Assembly: GCF_003217255.1 (NCBI RefSeq)
Contig: NZ_QJTE01000002.1
Span: 558,001 to 622,000 of the forward strand
Length of the DNA: 64,000 bases
Direction: 5' to 3'
Source of the DNA: Pseudoroseicyclus aestuarii
Lineage (GTDB): Bacteria; Pseudomonadota; Alphaproteobacteria; Rhodobacterales; Rhodobacteraceae
Under the pieces are notes generated by a model. That model was given only the letters and a program-made list of their open reading frames with translations. It was not told the origin of the DNA and searched no databases. The position numbers were made by a program, and so were the translations under genes. Below, piece by piece: positions 44,258 through 53,616 of the stretch (position 1 is its first letter; each line of letters starts with the position of its first letter).

Positions 44258-45078
44258 GCCGCGCGGCTCCAGCCGGCGGCGCGCGCCTCGGTCACCAGCG
44301 CCTTGGCCGAAATCTCGGGCAAGGGGGGGGCGAGCAGCCCCTGCAGCAGGCCGGTGTCCAGCCGCATCGCGCGCAGCGCCGTCTCGGGCGCGGGGCGCCA
44401 GGACCAGTCCGCCCCCGCCTCGCGTAGCACCGCGTCCATTGCCGCCGTGCCCGGCGCGGCGAGGTTCAGCACCCGCGGCAGCGCGGGTGCCGCGATCAGC
44501 CGCGTCAGTGTCTGCGCCAGCGTCAGCGGCCCGATATAGGCCCGCTGCGGCGCGGTGCCGTCCGCGAAGCGGTCCAGCACGACCGGCCCCGAGGCCATGG
44601 CCCCGAAGAGCGCGTCGCTCCCCGCGACATTGGCCAGCCGCAGGCAGCAGGCCCCCGGCGCGTCGGCGACCGCGCGCTCCATCTCCAGCTTCGATTCTCC
44701 ATAGGCGGCGGAGGGGGCGGGCACGTCGTCCTCGCTCCAGGCCCTCTCGCCGCCGCCGTAGACCGCGGCGGTCGAGAGCAGCAGCACCGGCCCCAGCCCC
44801 TCGCGCCGCGCGAGGGTCAGGGCGGCGCGGGCGAGGGCGGCGTTCTGCGCCAGCACCTGCGGATCGCCCGAGGTGCGCCCGGCCAGAACGATCACGCCGC
44901 GGCAGCGGGCCAGCCGCGGATCGGCGGGCGCCTCCTCGGCCAGCATGTCCCAGGCGTAATCGCCCTGCCGCCCGTGCCACAGAGCCTCCGCGCCCCCCTC
45001 CCAGGCGCCGCTATCCGCCAGTTGCCGCAGCGCCCGGCCAAGCCGGCCCCCGGCGCCGAGGATCAGCGGCCCGCTCAC
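44254..45078 (-). CDS. NAD-dependent epimerase/dehydratase-like protein
   Basis: A 274-residue Rossmann protein starting VSGPLILGAGGRLGRALRQLADS, with GAGGRLG as the dinucleotide loop. CRGVIVLAGRTSGDPQVLAQNAALARAALTL and YGESKLEMERAVADAP (YxxxK) mark an extended short-chain dehydrogenase. GTG 45078 is the start, overlapping the upstream phosphatidyltransferase stop as GTGA. It probably modifies a nucleotide sugar for the neighbouring pathway. Confidence 0.82.
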   Translation of the reverse strand: MSGPLILGAGGRLGRALRQLADSGAWEGGAEALWHGRQGDYAWDMLAEEAPADPRLARCRGVIVLAGRTSGDPQVLAQNAALARAALTLARREGLGPVLLLSTAAVYGGGERAWSEDDVPAPSAAYGESKLEMERAVADAPGACCLRLANVAGSDALFGAMASGPVVLDRFADGTAPQRAYIGPLTLAQTLTRLIAAPALPRVLNLAAPGTAAMDAVLREAGADWSWRPAPETALRAMRLDTGLLQGLLAPPLPEISAKALVTEARAAGWSRAA

Positions 45079-45680
45079 CGGAACACCCGCCGCGCGCCGA
45101 TCAGCCGCAACGCCCCGCTGAGGTAGCACAAGGCCCCGAAGACCCAGGCGCAGGGCGCGAAGCCCCCGGGCCAGAGGCAGATGAGCACGAAGAAGGCGAT
45201 GGTCTCGGTCCCCTCCAACAGCCCGTTCGAGAAGTAGAGCGACTTGATCCCCTGCGCCGCGGTCTCGATCCCCCGCCGCTCGGCGAGGATGGCGTAGCCG
45301 AGGAAGGTCGTGCCGTTGAAGTAGAAGGAGGCGAGGATGAAGGCCCCCGCCGCGCCGTTCGTCGCCGGATCGGCCAGCACGAAGGCCAGCGGCAGCGCGC
45401 CGTAGAAGGCGAAATCGCAGGCGATATCGAGGTATCCGCCGTAGTCGCTGCGCCGCGTCGCCCGCGCCACCGCCCCGTCGAGGCCGTCGGCAAGGCGCGA
45501 GGCCGCCAGCGGCAGCAGCGCCCACTGCGCCGCGCCGAGGGCCACCAGAAGCGCGGCCAGCAGCCCCAGCACGAGGCCGGCCAGCGTCACCCCGTCGGCC
45601 GTGGCCCCGGCCCGCGCCAGCGCCCGGCCCATCCGGTTCAGCGGCGGGTCGATCAGGCGGCGGGCTTGGGCGTCGAGCAT
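45075..45680 (-). CDS. CDP-alcohol phosphatidyltransferase family protein
   Basis: A 201-residue polytopic membrane protein beginning MLDAQARRLIDPPLNRMGRAL. The active-site signature DGLDGAVARATRRSDYGGYLDIACD matches D-x2-DG-x2-AR...G...D-x3-D. Its spacer is one residue shorter than the commonest form. It transfers a phosphoalcohol from a CDP-alcohol. Together with the next two genes it forms a three-gene run, possibly for a modified lipid or glycan. Its exact acceptor is unknown. Confidence 0.85.
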   Translation of the reverse strand: MLDAQARRLIDPPLNRMGRALARAGATADGVTLAGLVLGLLAALLVALGAAQWALLPLAASRLADGLDGAVARATRRSDYGGYLDIACDFAFYGALPLAFVLADPATNGAAGAFILASFYFNGTTFLGYAILAERRGIETAAQGIKSLYFSNGLLEGTETIAFFVLICLWPGGFAPCAWVFGALCYLSGALRLIGARRVFR

Positions 45681-45833
45681 CGGGGACCTTTCGCGGGGCG
45701 TGCGGGCCAATCTGGCCTGCCGCGCGCGCCGCGGCAACGGCGCCCGCGCCGGCTGACGCAACGGTGAGTGGCCGTCTTGCATCGGCGCGGCGGCGGGGGC
45801 ATCCCTTTGCGGCAGCCAGAAAGGACCCCGCCG

Positions 45834-46943
45834 ATGACCGCAGACTGGATCGCCCCCGAGGGCCTTTTCGATGGCCAGCGCCTGCATACCGGGCTCGCCC
45901 TGCGGCTCGAGGATGGCCGCGTCGCCGAGGTGGCCCCGGCGCCCGAGGGGGCGCGGCCCCTCGCCGGTCTCGTCACGCCCGGCTACGTCGATCTTCAGGT
46001 CAACGGCGGCGGCGGCGTCCTTCTGAACCGCGATCCCAGCGCCGAGGGGATGGAGGCCATCGCCGCCGCCCATCGCCGCTTCGGCACCGTGGCGATCCTG
46101 CCCACCGTCATCACCGACGCGCCAGAGGTCATGGAGGCAGCCGCCGAGGCTGCCATTGCCGCCAAGGGCCGCGAGGGGCTGATCGGCCTGCATATCGAGG
46201 GCCCGCATATCGCGCTGGCCCGCAAGGGCACCCATGCGCCGCAGCACATCCGCCCGCTGGACGAGGCGACGCTGGCCGTGGTCGAGAAGACCCGCGCCGC
46301 CGGTGTGCCCGTCCTCATCACCCTCGCCCCCGAGGCGGTGCGCGAAGGGCAGATCGCCCGCCTCGCCGCCACGGGCGCCAAGGTCTTCATCGGCCATAGC
46401 GACGCCACGGCCGAAGAGGCGCGCGCGGCCTTGGCCGAAGGGGCGGTGGGCTTCACCCATCTCTTCAACGCCATGAGCCAGATGACCCACCGCGCGCCCG
46501 GCGTCGTCGGCGCGGCGATCACCTCGAAGGCCTATGCCGGCATCATCGCCGACGGTCACCACGTGCTGGACGAGATGGTGGCCCTCGCGATCCGCGCGCG
46601 GCCTCTGCCGGACCGCATGTTCCTCGTCTCCGACGCGATGCCGACGGTGGGCGGACCGGATCACTTCACGCTTTACGGGCAGGAGCTGCACCTGTCGGAG
46701 GGCCGCCTCGTCAATGCCGAGGGCTCGCTCGCCGGGGCGCATGTGACCATGGCAGACAGCGTCGCGCGGCTGGTGCGCGTGCTGGGCCTTTCGCCGGAAG
46801 AGGCGCTGCGCATGGCCGTCACCGTCCCGGCCGAGGCGATGGGCCTGCCCGATCTGGCCCGGATCGAGGGGCGGGCGGCGCGCGACGTGCTGGTGCTGGA
46901 CGGCGACATGCAGGTGACCGCCACGCTGGACGGCCCGCTGTGA
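45834..46943 (+). CDS. nagA: N-acetylglucosamine-6-phosphate deacetylase
   Basis: A 369-residue amidohydrolase that deacetylates GlcNAc-6-P. ATG 45834 follows AAAGGA. Motifs in order: VTPGYVDLQVNGGGGV, HIEGPHIALARKG, IGHSDATAEEARAAL, GFTHLFNAMSQMTHRAPG and FLVSDAMPTVGGPDHF. No nagB lies next to it. Confidence 0.92.
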   Translation: MTADWIAPEGLFDGQRLHTGLALRLEDGRVAEVAPAPEGARPLAGLVTPGYVDLQVNGGGGVLLNRDPSAEGMEAIAAAHRRFGTVAILPTVITDAPEVMEAAAEAAIAAKGREGLIGLHIEGPHIALARKGTHAPQHIRPLDEATLAVVEKTRAAGVPVLITLAPEAVREGQIARLAATGAKVFIGHSDATAEEARAALAEGAVGFTHLFNAMSQMTHRAPGVVGAAITSKAYAGIIADGHHVLDEMVALAIRARPLPDRMFLVSDAMPTVGGPDHFTLYGQELHLSEGRLVNAEGSLAGAHVTMADSVARLVRVLGLSPEEALRMAVTVPAEAMGLPDLARIEGRAARDVLVLDGDMQVTATLDGPL

Positions 46944-47004
46944 CCCTTGCCCGCGCCGCCAGCCCGTCGCAGTCTGCCCAATGGCAACCGGCACGAGGCG
47001 CAGC

Positions 47005-47355
47005 ATGAGCGACGGCTACCTGACAACCCATGTCCTCGACACCGCGCGCGGCCAGCCCGCCGCCGGCCTGCGGATCGAGCTTTTCGCCCTGGACGGCGCC
47101 CCGCGGCCCCTGGCCGATGTGACGACCAATGCCGATGGCCGCACAGACACACCGATCCTGCCGAAGGCCGATTTCGCGACGGGGCGGTTCGAGCTGGTGT
47201 TTCACGTGGGTCATTGGCTGGCGGCTGAGGGGCTGGATAGCGGCCCCGCCTTTCTCGACGAGGTGCCGATCCGCTTCGCGATGACCGAGGCGCAGCATTA
47301 CCACGTGCCGCTGCTCCTCTCGCCCTATGGCTACACCACCTACCGGGGCAGCTGA
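47005..47355 (+). CDS. uraH: 5-hydroxyisourate hydrolase
   Basis: A 116-residue transthyretin-like protein that hydrolyses 5-hydroxyisourate in urate breakdown. The start SDGYLTTHVLDTARGQPAAGL, the middle VTTNADGRTDTPIL and the C-terminal signature HYHVPLLLSPYGYTTYRGS are diagnostic. ATG 47005 is preferred over the upstream frame start. Its TGA shares a base with the puuD ATG. Confidence 0.95.
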   Translation: MSDGYLTTHVLDTARGQPAAGLRIELFALDGAPRPLADVTTNADGRTDTPILPKADFATGRFELVFHVGHWLAAEGLDSGPAFLDEVPIRFAMTEAQHYHVPLLLSPYGYTTYRGS

Positions 47356-48578
47356 TGCACGACCTGACGATCCTCTACGCCTGGCTCGAATTCGCGGTCC
47401 GCTGGACCCATGTGATCGTCGCGATCGCCTGGATCGGCTCCTCCTTCTACTTCATCGCGCTGGATCTCGGGCTGCACCGCGACCGCGACCTCGCTTCCGG
47501 CGCGGACGGAGAGGAATGGCAGGTCCATGGCGGCGGCTTCTACCACATCCAGAAATACCTGATCGCGCCCGAGCGGATGCCGGGCGATCTGACCTGGTTC
47601 AAATGGGAAAGCTACGCGACCTGGCTCTCGGGCTTTGCGATGCTGATCCTCGTCTACTACATCGGCGGGCGGCTGTTCCTGATCGACCCGGCGGTCGCCG
47701 ACCTCGCGCTGTGGCAGGGGATCGCGATCTCGCTGGCCAGCCTCGCCTTCGGCTGGCTGGCCTACAACCAGCTGTGCAAGTGGTTCGTGAATGCCGACCA
47801 GACGCTGCTGATGCTGGCGCTCTTCGGCGTGCTGGTGGGCATGAGCCTGTTCTACACCAGCGTCTTCTCGGGCCGGGCGGCGCTGCTGCACCTTGGTGCC
47901 TTCACCGCGACGATCATGTCGGCCAACGTCTTCATGGTGATCATCCCGAACCAGAAGATCGTGGTCGCCGACCTCAAGGCGGGGCGAAAGCCGGACGCGA
48001 TCTACGGCAAGATCGCCAAGCAGCGCAGCACCCACAACAATTACCTGACGCTGCCGGTCATCTTCCTGATGCTGTCGAACCACTACCCGCTGGCCTTCGC
48101 GGGGCAGAACACCTGGGCGATCGGAAGCCTGGTGTTCCTCATGGGGGTGACGATCCGGCACTGGTTCAACACCCACCATGCACGCAAGGGCAACCCGCAC
48201 TGGACCTGGGGCGCGACCGTCATCATCTTCCTGGTGATCGTCTGGCTCTCGACCCCTCAGGCCTTCTTCTACGAGGAAGAGGCCGCCGCCGATCTGAACC
48301 CCCAGGCGCAGCGTCTCGCCAGCGCCGAGGGGTTCTCGCATGTCGCGCAGATCGTGCAGGGGCGCTGCGCGATGTGCCACGCGGCCGAGCCGACCTGGCC
48401 CGGCCTCTACTGGCCGCCCCGCGGCGTCGAGCTCGAGACAGAGGCCCAGATCGCCACGCAGGCGCGGCAGGTCTACCTGCAGGCCGGCGTCACCCATGCC
48501 ATGCCGCCCGCCAATGCCAGCCTGATGGAGCCGGCAGAGCGGGCGGCCATCGCCGCCTGGTACCGCGCCGCGAACTAG
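47355..48578 (+). CDS. puuD: Membrane-bound urate hydroxylase PuuD with C-terminal cytochrome c domain
   Basis: A 407-residue protein with about eight hydrophobic helices. It starts MHDLTILYAWLEFAVRWTHVIVAIAWIGSSFYFIALDLGL, and the conserved histidines fit a membrane heme/urate oxidase. The C-terminal domain has the heme-binding motif GRCAMCHAAEP, consistent with electron transfer to the respiratory chain. PuuD converts urate to 5-hydroxyisourate, the substrate of UraH encoded immediately upstream. The stop overlaps that of the L,D-transpeptidase by 4 bp. Confidence 0.92.
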   Translation: MHDLTILYAWLEFAVRWTHVIVAIAWIGSSFYFIALDLGLHRDRDLASGADGEEWQVHGGGFYHIQKYLIAPERMPGDLTWFKWESYATWLSGFAMLILVYYIGGRLFLIDPAVADLALWQGIAISLASLAFGWLAYNQLCKWFVNADQTLLMLALFGVLVGMSLFYTSVFSGRAALLHLGAFTATIMSANVFMVIIPNQKIVVADLKAGRKPDAIYGKIAKQRSTHNNYLTLPVIFLMLSNHYPLAFAGQNTWAIGSLVFLMGVTIRHWFNTHHARKGNPHWTWGATVIIFLVIVWLSTPQAFFYEEEAAADLNPQAQRLASAEGFSHVAQIVQGRCAMCHAAEPTWPGLYWPPRGVELETEAQIATQARQVYLQAGVTHAMPPANASLMEPAERAAIAAWYRAAN

Positions 48579-49282
48579 TAGACCGCGCCCAGCCCCTCGG
48601 GCTTGAGCGAGGGCAGGACGATGACCTTGGCGTGGTGCGGCACGCGGTCGTAGATATCGATCGCGTCCTGGTCGAGCAGGCGGATGCAGCCGGAACTGAC
48701 GGCCTTGCCCAGGTACTCGGGCTCGCAGGCGCCGTGGATGCGGTAGAGCGTGTCCTCGCCGTTCTTGAACAGGTACAGCGCCCGCGCGCCCAGCGGGTTC
48801 TCGGGCCCCGGCGGCATGCCGCCATTGGCGACGGAATAGGGCTCGAGCTCGGGGCGCCGCTCGATCATCTCCTGCGGCACGCGCCAGGTCGGCCATTCGC
48901 GGCCGTATTGCACCACCGCCTCGCCGTCCCAGTCGAAGCCGGCGGCCCCGACACCGGCGCCATAGCGCCAGGCGCGGGAAGGGTTGTCCTGCACGAGGTG
49001 CAGGAAGCCGGCATCGGGATCGACGATGACGGTGCCCGGCGCTTCGTTGGGGAAGGGGTTGTCGACCTCCTGCCGCCAAAGCTCCTCGGGCACGACGCCG
49101 GCGGGGACGGCGGGCACGGGATAGGGCTCGTCGAGAACGGCGCCGTAGCGGGCCGGCATCGGCGGGGGCGGCGGCGGGGCCGGCGGCAGCTCGGGCAGCG
49201 GCGCGGGCTCGGGCGCCGGGCGGGCGCAGGCCGCCAGGGCCCCGGCGGGCGCTGCGGCAAGGAAGGTGCGTCTGGTCAGCAT
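48575..49282 (-). CDS. L,D-transpeptidase (YkuD family)
   Basis: A 235-residue exported protein: MLTRRTFLAAAPAGALAACA combines an RR-containing signal with a lipobox-like LAAC. The YkuD domain ends with HGACEPEYLGKAVSSGCIRLLDQDAIDIYDRV, where the catalytic Cys lies in SSGCIR and His in the preceding HGA. Such enzymes make 3-3 peptidoglycan cross-links or attach lipoproteins. A strong AAGGGGGG precedes ATG 49282; the frame is open to 49315 without support. Confidence 0.87.
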   Translation of the reverse strand: MLTRRTFLAAAPAGALAACARPAPEPAPLPELPPAPPPPPPMPARYGAVLDEPYPVPAVPAGVVPEELWRQEVDNPFPNEAPGTVIVDPDAGFLHLVQDNPSRAWRYGAGVGAAGFDWDGEAVVQYGREWPTWRVPQEMIERRPELEPYSVANGGMPPGPENPLGARALYLFKNGEDTLYRIHGACEPEYLGKAVSSGCIRLLDQDAIDIYDRVPHHAKVIVLPSLKPEGLGAVY

Positions 49283-49358
49283 GCCCCCCTTCTTTCGCAG
49301 GAACGCGCGAAACACCAGCCGGATGAGGCCCGCGCCCGATCACAAGCGCGCGCCCCCG

Positions 49359-49378
49359 TCTTCTCTTTGCAAATATCC
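49359..49378 (+). repeat. Dispersed repeat core, copy 2
   Basis: TTCTCTTTGCAAATATCC preceded by TC, between the L,D-transpeptidase start and the FtsX-like gene stop. One base differs from copy 1. A GC-rich hairpin-prone stretch follows at 49381-49440 (GGGGGT...ACCCCC). Confidence 0.75.
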
Positions 49379-49457
49379 TGCGGGGGTCCGGGGGTGCAAA
49401 ACCCCCGGCGCCTGCGGCCTGCACGGCCGCCACGGTCCAGCCGCCCGCGCCGCCGCC

Positions 49458-51968
49458 CTAGTCCTGCGCCCGCAGCACCCGCGCCGGCCGCGCCGCCAGC
49501 GGCCCCAGCGCAAAGCCCAGCCCCGCCAGCAGGCTCGCCAGCGCCCCGCCAAGCACGACCACCAGCGCATTGGGCCAGATCACCGTGAACTCCGTCTCCA
49601 GCACGAAACGCGCCACGGCCCAGCCGCCGAGGATCCCGGCTCCCAGCGCGACGAGGCCCGCCGCCGCGCCCAGAAGGCCCGCCCGCAGGGCGAAGCTGCA
49701 CAGGATACGCCCGCGCGATGCGCCGAGTGTCTTGAGCACAGCCGCCTCCTGCCTGCGCGCCCGTACCCCCGAAGAGGCGGCGCCGATCAGCACCAGCGCC
49801 CCGGTCAGCAGCGTCGCCAGCGCGCCGTAGCGGGCGGCGCCCGCGATGCCCTCGACCACGCGGGACACCGTCTCGATGGCGTCGCGGATGCGGATCGCTG
49901 TGATGTTGGGGTAGGCCTCGGCCAGATCGCGCAGGATCCGCCCCTCGGCCTCTTGCTCGGCATAGACCGTGGCGATCCAGCTATGCGGCGCTCCCGCCAG
50001 CGCGGCGGGGTTCATCGCCATGACGAAGCCGATGCCCATGGTCTCGAAGTTCACCTCGCGGAAGCTGGCGATCTCGGCTGTGATCGGGCGGCCCAGGATG
50101 TCGATGGTCACCGTATCGCCCAGCGAAAGGCCGATCTCGCCCGCCTCTTCGGCGGAGAAGCTGACGAGCGGCGGGCCGTCGTAGTCCTCGGGCCACCATG
50201 TCCCCGCCGTCAGCGTCGTCCCCTCGGGCGGGGCGGCGGAATAGGTCAGGCCGCGGTCGCCCTGCACCACCCAGCTGTCGGTCACCTCCTGCGCCGGCTG
50301 GCCATTGATCTGCGTCACGACCCCGCGCAGCATCGGGGCGGCATCGACCGAGGTCACCGCGGGATCATCGGCAAGCCGGGCTCGAAACCCCTCGATCTGG
50401 TCCGGCTGGATATCGACGAAGAAGTAGGAGGGCGCGATCGCGGGCACCTCCTGCGTGATCGCGCGGCGCAGGGTGCCGTCGATCTGCCCCACCGCCGCCA
50501 GCACCGACAGGCCCAGGCCCAGCGACAGCACCACGCTCGTCGTCTCGCCGCCGCGCGCGGTGATCGCCGCCAAGGCCAGCCGCAGCGCCGGGCGCCCCTT
50601 CGCCAGGGGCCGGGCCAGCCGCGCGAGCCAGCGCATGACCTGCGCTGCCAGCGCCAGCACGGCCAGCGCGCCAGCGATGCCGCCCGCGGTCCAGACCGTC
50701 AGCCGCCATGTCCCCGAGAACCAGATCGCCAGCGCGATCAGCAGCGCCAGCAGCAGCGCCGTGGCCAGCAGGTAGCGCGCGCGGGGCAGGGCGCCGCCCG
50801 CGCCGCCCATCCCGCGCAACAGGGTCGCGGCCCGGATCTGCTCGACCCGCGCCAGCGGCCAGAGCGTGAAGATCAGCGCGACCAGCAGCCCGTAGAGCGC
50901 CGCCTCGATCAGCGGACGGGGGTAGAGCGCGAATTCCGCCGGGATCGGCAGCGCGGCATCGATCACAGGCCCCAGCGCCAGCGGGATCCCGGCGCCAAGG
51001 ACCAGCCCCAGCGCGAGGCCCAGCAGGGTGATCGCGCCGATCTGCAGGAAATAGGTGCCGAAGATCACGCCGCGCGTCGCGCCCAGCGTGCGCAGCGTGG
51101 CAATGGTCGCGGTCTTCCCCGCAAGATAGCTGCGCACCGCCGAAGAGATGCCGACGCCTCCCACCGCCAGCCCGGAGAGGCCGATCAGCACGAGAAAGGC
51201 GCCAAGGCGGTCCACGAAGCGCTCCATCCCGCCGGCGCCATTGCGGATGTCGCGCCAGCGGATGCCGGTAAAGCGGCTCTCGGCCTCGTCTTCCAGCGCC
51301 TGCAGATCCGCGCCCTCGGGCAGGTCCAGCCGGTAATCGGCATCGAAGAGCGTGCCCTCCTCCAGCAGACCCGATGCAGCGAGGTCGTCCCGCAGCACCA
51401 GCGTCCGCGGGCCGAGGGCGAAGCCGCCCGCGCTGTTGTCGGGGTAGCGTGCCAGCACCGCCGACAGGACGAAGTCCTGCGTGCCCAGCCGGACGGTATC
51501 GCCCGGCGCCAGCGCCAGCCGGTCGCTCAGCGCGCGTTCCATCACAAGGCCGGGCAGATCGCCTGTGCCGGCAAAGGCCTCTGCCAGCAGCATCGCCGGC
51601 TCCAGCGTGACCTGCCCGACGAGGGGGTAGAGCGCGTCCACCGCCCGTATCTGCGTCAGCGCCCGGTCGGCGCCGGCATCACCGGCGACGGCCAGCGACC
51701 GGAAGTCCACGGTTTCCGAGACCCGCTCGGAGACGGAGCGCATCCAGTCCAGCTCCTCCTCGCGGGCGGTGCGGTAGGTCAGCGAGACCTGCGCATCGCC
51801 GCCGAGGATCGCGCCGGCTTCGCGGTCGAGCCCGGCCTCGATGGCGCTGCGCACCATGCCGACGGCGCAGATCGCCGCCACCCCGAGGGCGAGGCAGGCG
51901 ATGAAGATGCGAAAGCCGGCGAGGCCTCCGCGCAGCTCTCGCCGGGCGAAGGTGAAGGCGGGGCTCAC
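49458..51968 (-). CDS. FtsX-like ABC transporter permease (YbbP family)
   Basis: An 836-residue membrane protein with an N-terminal helix, a large periplasmic region, two FtsX domains (about residues 250-400 and 700-830) and about ten helices in all. Segments such as ISSAVRSYLAGKTATIATLRTLGATRGVIFGTYFLQ and LGASRGRILCSFALRAGLLG are typical FtsX repeats. With YbbA-like ATPase encoded just upstream (4-bp overlap) it fits the E. coli ybbA-ybbP pair. The transported substrate is unknown. Confidence 0.9.
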   Translation of the reverse strand: MSPAFTFARRELRGGLAGFRIFIACLALGVAAICAVGMVRSAIEAGLDREAGAILGGDAQVSLTYRTAREEELDWMRSVSERVSETVDFRSLAVAGDAGADRALTQIRAVDALYPLVGQVTLEPAMLLAEAFAGTGDLPGLVMERALSDRLALAPGDTVRLGTQDFVLSAVLARYPDNSAGGFALGPRTLVLRDDLAASGLLEEGTLFDADYRLDLPEGADLQALEDEAESRFTGIRWRDIRNGAGGMERFVDRLGAFLVLIGLSGLAVGGVGISSAVRSYLAGKTATIATLRTLGATRGVIFGTYFLQIGAITLLGLALGLVLGAGIPLALGPVIDAALPIPAEFALYPRPLIEAALYGLLVALIFTLWPLARVEQIRAATLLRGMGGAGGALPRARYLLATALLLALLIALAIWFSGTWRLTVWTAGGIAGALAVLALAAQVMRWLARLARPLAKGRPALRLALAAITARGGETTSVVLSLGLGLSVLAAVGQIDGTLRRAITQEVPAIAPSYFFVDIQPDQIEGFRARLADDPAVTSVDAAPMLRGVVTQINGQPAQEVTDSWVVQGDRGLTYSAAPPEGTTLTAGTWWPEDYDGPPLVSFSAEEAGEIGLSLGDTVTIDILGRPITAEIASFREVNFETMGIGFVMAMNPAALAGAPHSWIATVYAEQEAEGRILRDLAEAYPNITAIRIRDAIETVSRVVEGIAGAARYGALATLLTGALVLIGAASSGVRARRQEAAVLKTLGASRGRILCSFALRAGLLGAAAGLVALGAGILGGWAVARFVLETEFTVIWPNALVVVLGGALASLLAGLGFALGPLAARPARVLRAQD

Positions 51969-52663
51969 GCCTCGATCCGCCCGTCGCGCAGGCGCACGGT
52001 GCGGTCGCAGCGGGCGGCCAGATCCTCGGCATGGGTGACCATGACCAGGGTCGAGCCGTGCCGGTCGCGCAGCCCGAAGAGCAGGTCCATGATCGCCGCG
52101 CCCGAGGCGGCGTCGAGGTTCCCCGTCGGCTCATCGGCGAGCAGGATCTTCGGCCTCGGCGCGGCGGCGCGGGCCAAAGCGACGCGCTGCTGCTCTCCGC
52201 CAGAGAGCTGGCCGGGATAATGCCCGCCGCGATGCGCAAGGCCCACGGCCTCGAGCTCGGCCCGGGCGCGGGTGCCCGCATCCGCCACCCCGGCCAGTTC
52301 AAGCGGGGTCGCGACGTTTTCAAGCGCGGTGAGTGTCGGGATCAGGTGGAAGGACTGGAAGACCACCCCCATATTGTCCCGGCGGAAGCGGGCCAGCGCG
52401 TCCTCGTCCAGCGCCGTCAGATCGTGGCCCAGCGCCGTGATCTGGCCGGCACTCGCGCGTTCGAGCCCGCCCATGAGCATGAGGAGAGACGATTTGCCCG
52501 ATCCGCTCGGCCCCACCAGCCCCAGCGTCTGCCCCACCGGCACCTCGAGGGTGACGGCATGCAGGATGTCCACCGGCCCGGCATTGCCGTCCAGCGACAA
52601 TGCGACCTCATCCAGTCGGAGCGCGGTCTCTTGGCGGGCGGTCGCGGGGGGGCTGTCTGTCAT
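51965..52663 (-). CDS. ABC transporter ATP-binding protein (YbbA family)
   Basis: A 232-residue ATPase of the LolD/MacB type. Walker [19 protein letters not shown], signature [18 protein letters not shown], Walker [14 protein letters not shown] and the H-loop [10 protein letters not shown] are complete. It starts at ATG 52663 and runs into the YbbP-like permease gene. A TesA-like esterase is encoded divergently, the same neighbourhood as tesA-ybbA-ybbP in E. coli. Confidence 0.94.
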   Translation of the reverse strand: MTDSPPATARQETALRLDEVALSLDGNAGPVDILHAVTLEVPVGQTLGLVGPSGSGKSSLLMLMGGLERASAGQITALGHDLTALDEDALARFRRDNMGVVFQSFHLIPTLTALENVATPLELAGVADAGTRARAELEAVGLAHRGGHYPGQLSGGEQQRVALARAAAPRPKILLADEPTGNLDAASGAAIMDLLFGLRDRHGSTLVMVTHAEDLAARCDRTVRLRDGRIEA

Positions 52664-52709
52664 CGGCAGTGTCCTTCTGGCGCGCCTTCCGGGATATGGG
52701 GCGCCCGCC

Positions 52710-53357
52710 CTGCGCAGCAAGCTGGCCGGTCTGGCGCTGCTGCTCGGGGCGCCGCTCGCGGCGTCGGCGCAGCAGGTGACGGTGGCGGCGCTGGGCGACA
52801 GCCTGACGGCGGGATACGGCCTGCCGCAGGACGCGGGCTTCGTGCCGGTGCTGCAGGACTGGCTCGATGCGCGCGGCGCCGATGCGGACCTCGTGAACGC
52901 CGGCGTCTCGGGCGACACCACGGCGGGCGGCCTTGCGCGGCTGGACTGGACGCTGACCGAGGATGTCGATGCGCTGATGGTCAATCTGGGCGGCAACGAC
53001 TTCCTGCGGGGCCTTGATCCGGCGGAGGTGCGTGCGAACCTCTCGGCCATCCTTGGCGGTGCGGCCGAGCGGGATCTGCCTGTGCTGCTGGTCGGGATCG
53101 AGGCGACGGCGAACTACGGCGCGGAGTATCAGGCGCGCTTCAACGCGGTCTATGCCGATCTCGCGCAGGAGTACGAGGTGCTCTACTACCCCTCGTTCTT
53201 CGCGCCGCTGACGGCGGGCGGCGATCTGGACGATGCGCGGCAGCGCTACATGCAGGACGACGGAATCCACCCCAATGCCGAGGGCGTCACCCTGATCGTC
53301 GAGGCCATCGGTCCCTCGGTGGAAGCGCTGGTGGACGAGGCGCGCGAGGGCCTCTGA
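52710..53357 (+). CDS. Arylesterase/GDSL lysophospholipase, TesA-like
   Basis: About 215 residues. [22 protein letters not shown] is a signal peptide. The mature enzyme has block [13 protein letters not shown] (Ser nucleophile), [25 protein letters not shown] and the C-terminal [10 protein letters not shown] with Asp and His. This is the SGNH/GDSL pattern of TesA. The start is unresolved: no ATG, GTG or TTG lies in frame at the signal peptide. The coordinate given is a CTG; CTG 52677 is another option. The gap to the divergent ybbA start is only about 46 bp. Confidence 0.87.
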   Translation: MRSKLAGLALLLGAPLAASAQQVTVAALGDSLTAGYGLPQDAGFVPVLQDWLDARGADADLVNAGVSGDTTAGGLARLDWTLTEDVDALMVNLGGNDFLRGLDPAEVRANLSAILGGAAERDLPVLLVGIEATANYGAEYQARFNAVYADLAQEYEVLYYPSFFAPLTAGGDLDDARQRYMQDDGIHPNAEGVTLIVEAIGPSVEALVDEAREGL

Positions 53358-53365
53358 CCGGGGCC

Positions 53366-53394
53366 AAGCAGGCGCCGCGGCTCGCGCGGCGCCT
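53366..53394. terminator. Hairpin between convergent esterase and cold-shock genes
   Basis: GCAGGCGCCGCG and CGCGGCGCCTGC form a perfect 12-bp stem with a 5-nt loop. It lies 8 bp after the esterase stop and 12 bp before the csp stop on the other strand. It lacks a T run, but may stop transcription in both directions. Confidence 0.6.
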
Positions 53395-53406
53395 GCCGGA
53401 GCGGGC

Positions 53407-53616
53407 TCAGTCCAGCGGCTTGAGGTCCACGGCGGATTCGCGGCCGTCGCGGCCTGCCTGGATCTCGAACTCCACCTTCTGGTTGTCGCGCAGGCCGGTC
53501 AGGCCAGAGCGTTCGACGGCGGAGATATGGACGAACACGTCTTTCTTGCCGCCCTCGGGGGCGATGAAGCCGTAGCCCTTCGTGGTGTTGAACCATTTGA
53601 CGGTGCCGGTGGTCAT
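53407..53616 (-). CDS. Cold-shock protein (CspA family)
   Basis: A 69-residue OB-fold RNA chaperone: [38 protein letters not shown] includes both RNA-binding motifs, KGYGFI (RNP1) and VFVHIS (RNP2). The length is standard. A long non-coding leader region (53617-54017) precedes it, which is common for regulated csp genes. Confidence 0.95.
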   Translation of the reverse strand: MTTGTVKWFNTTKGYGFIAPEGGKKDVFVHISAVERSGLTGLRDNQKVEFEIQAGRDGRESAVDLKPLD

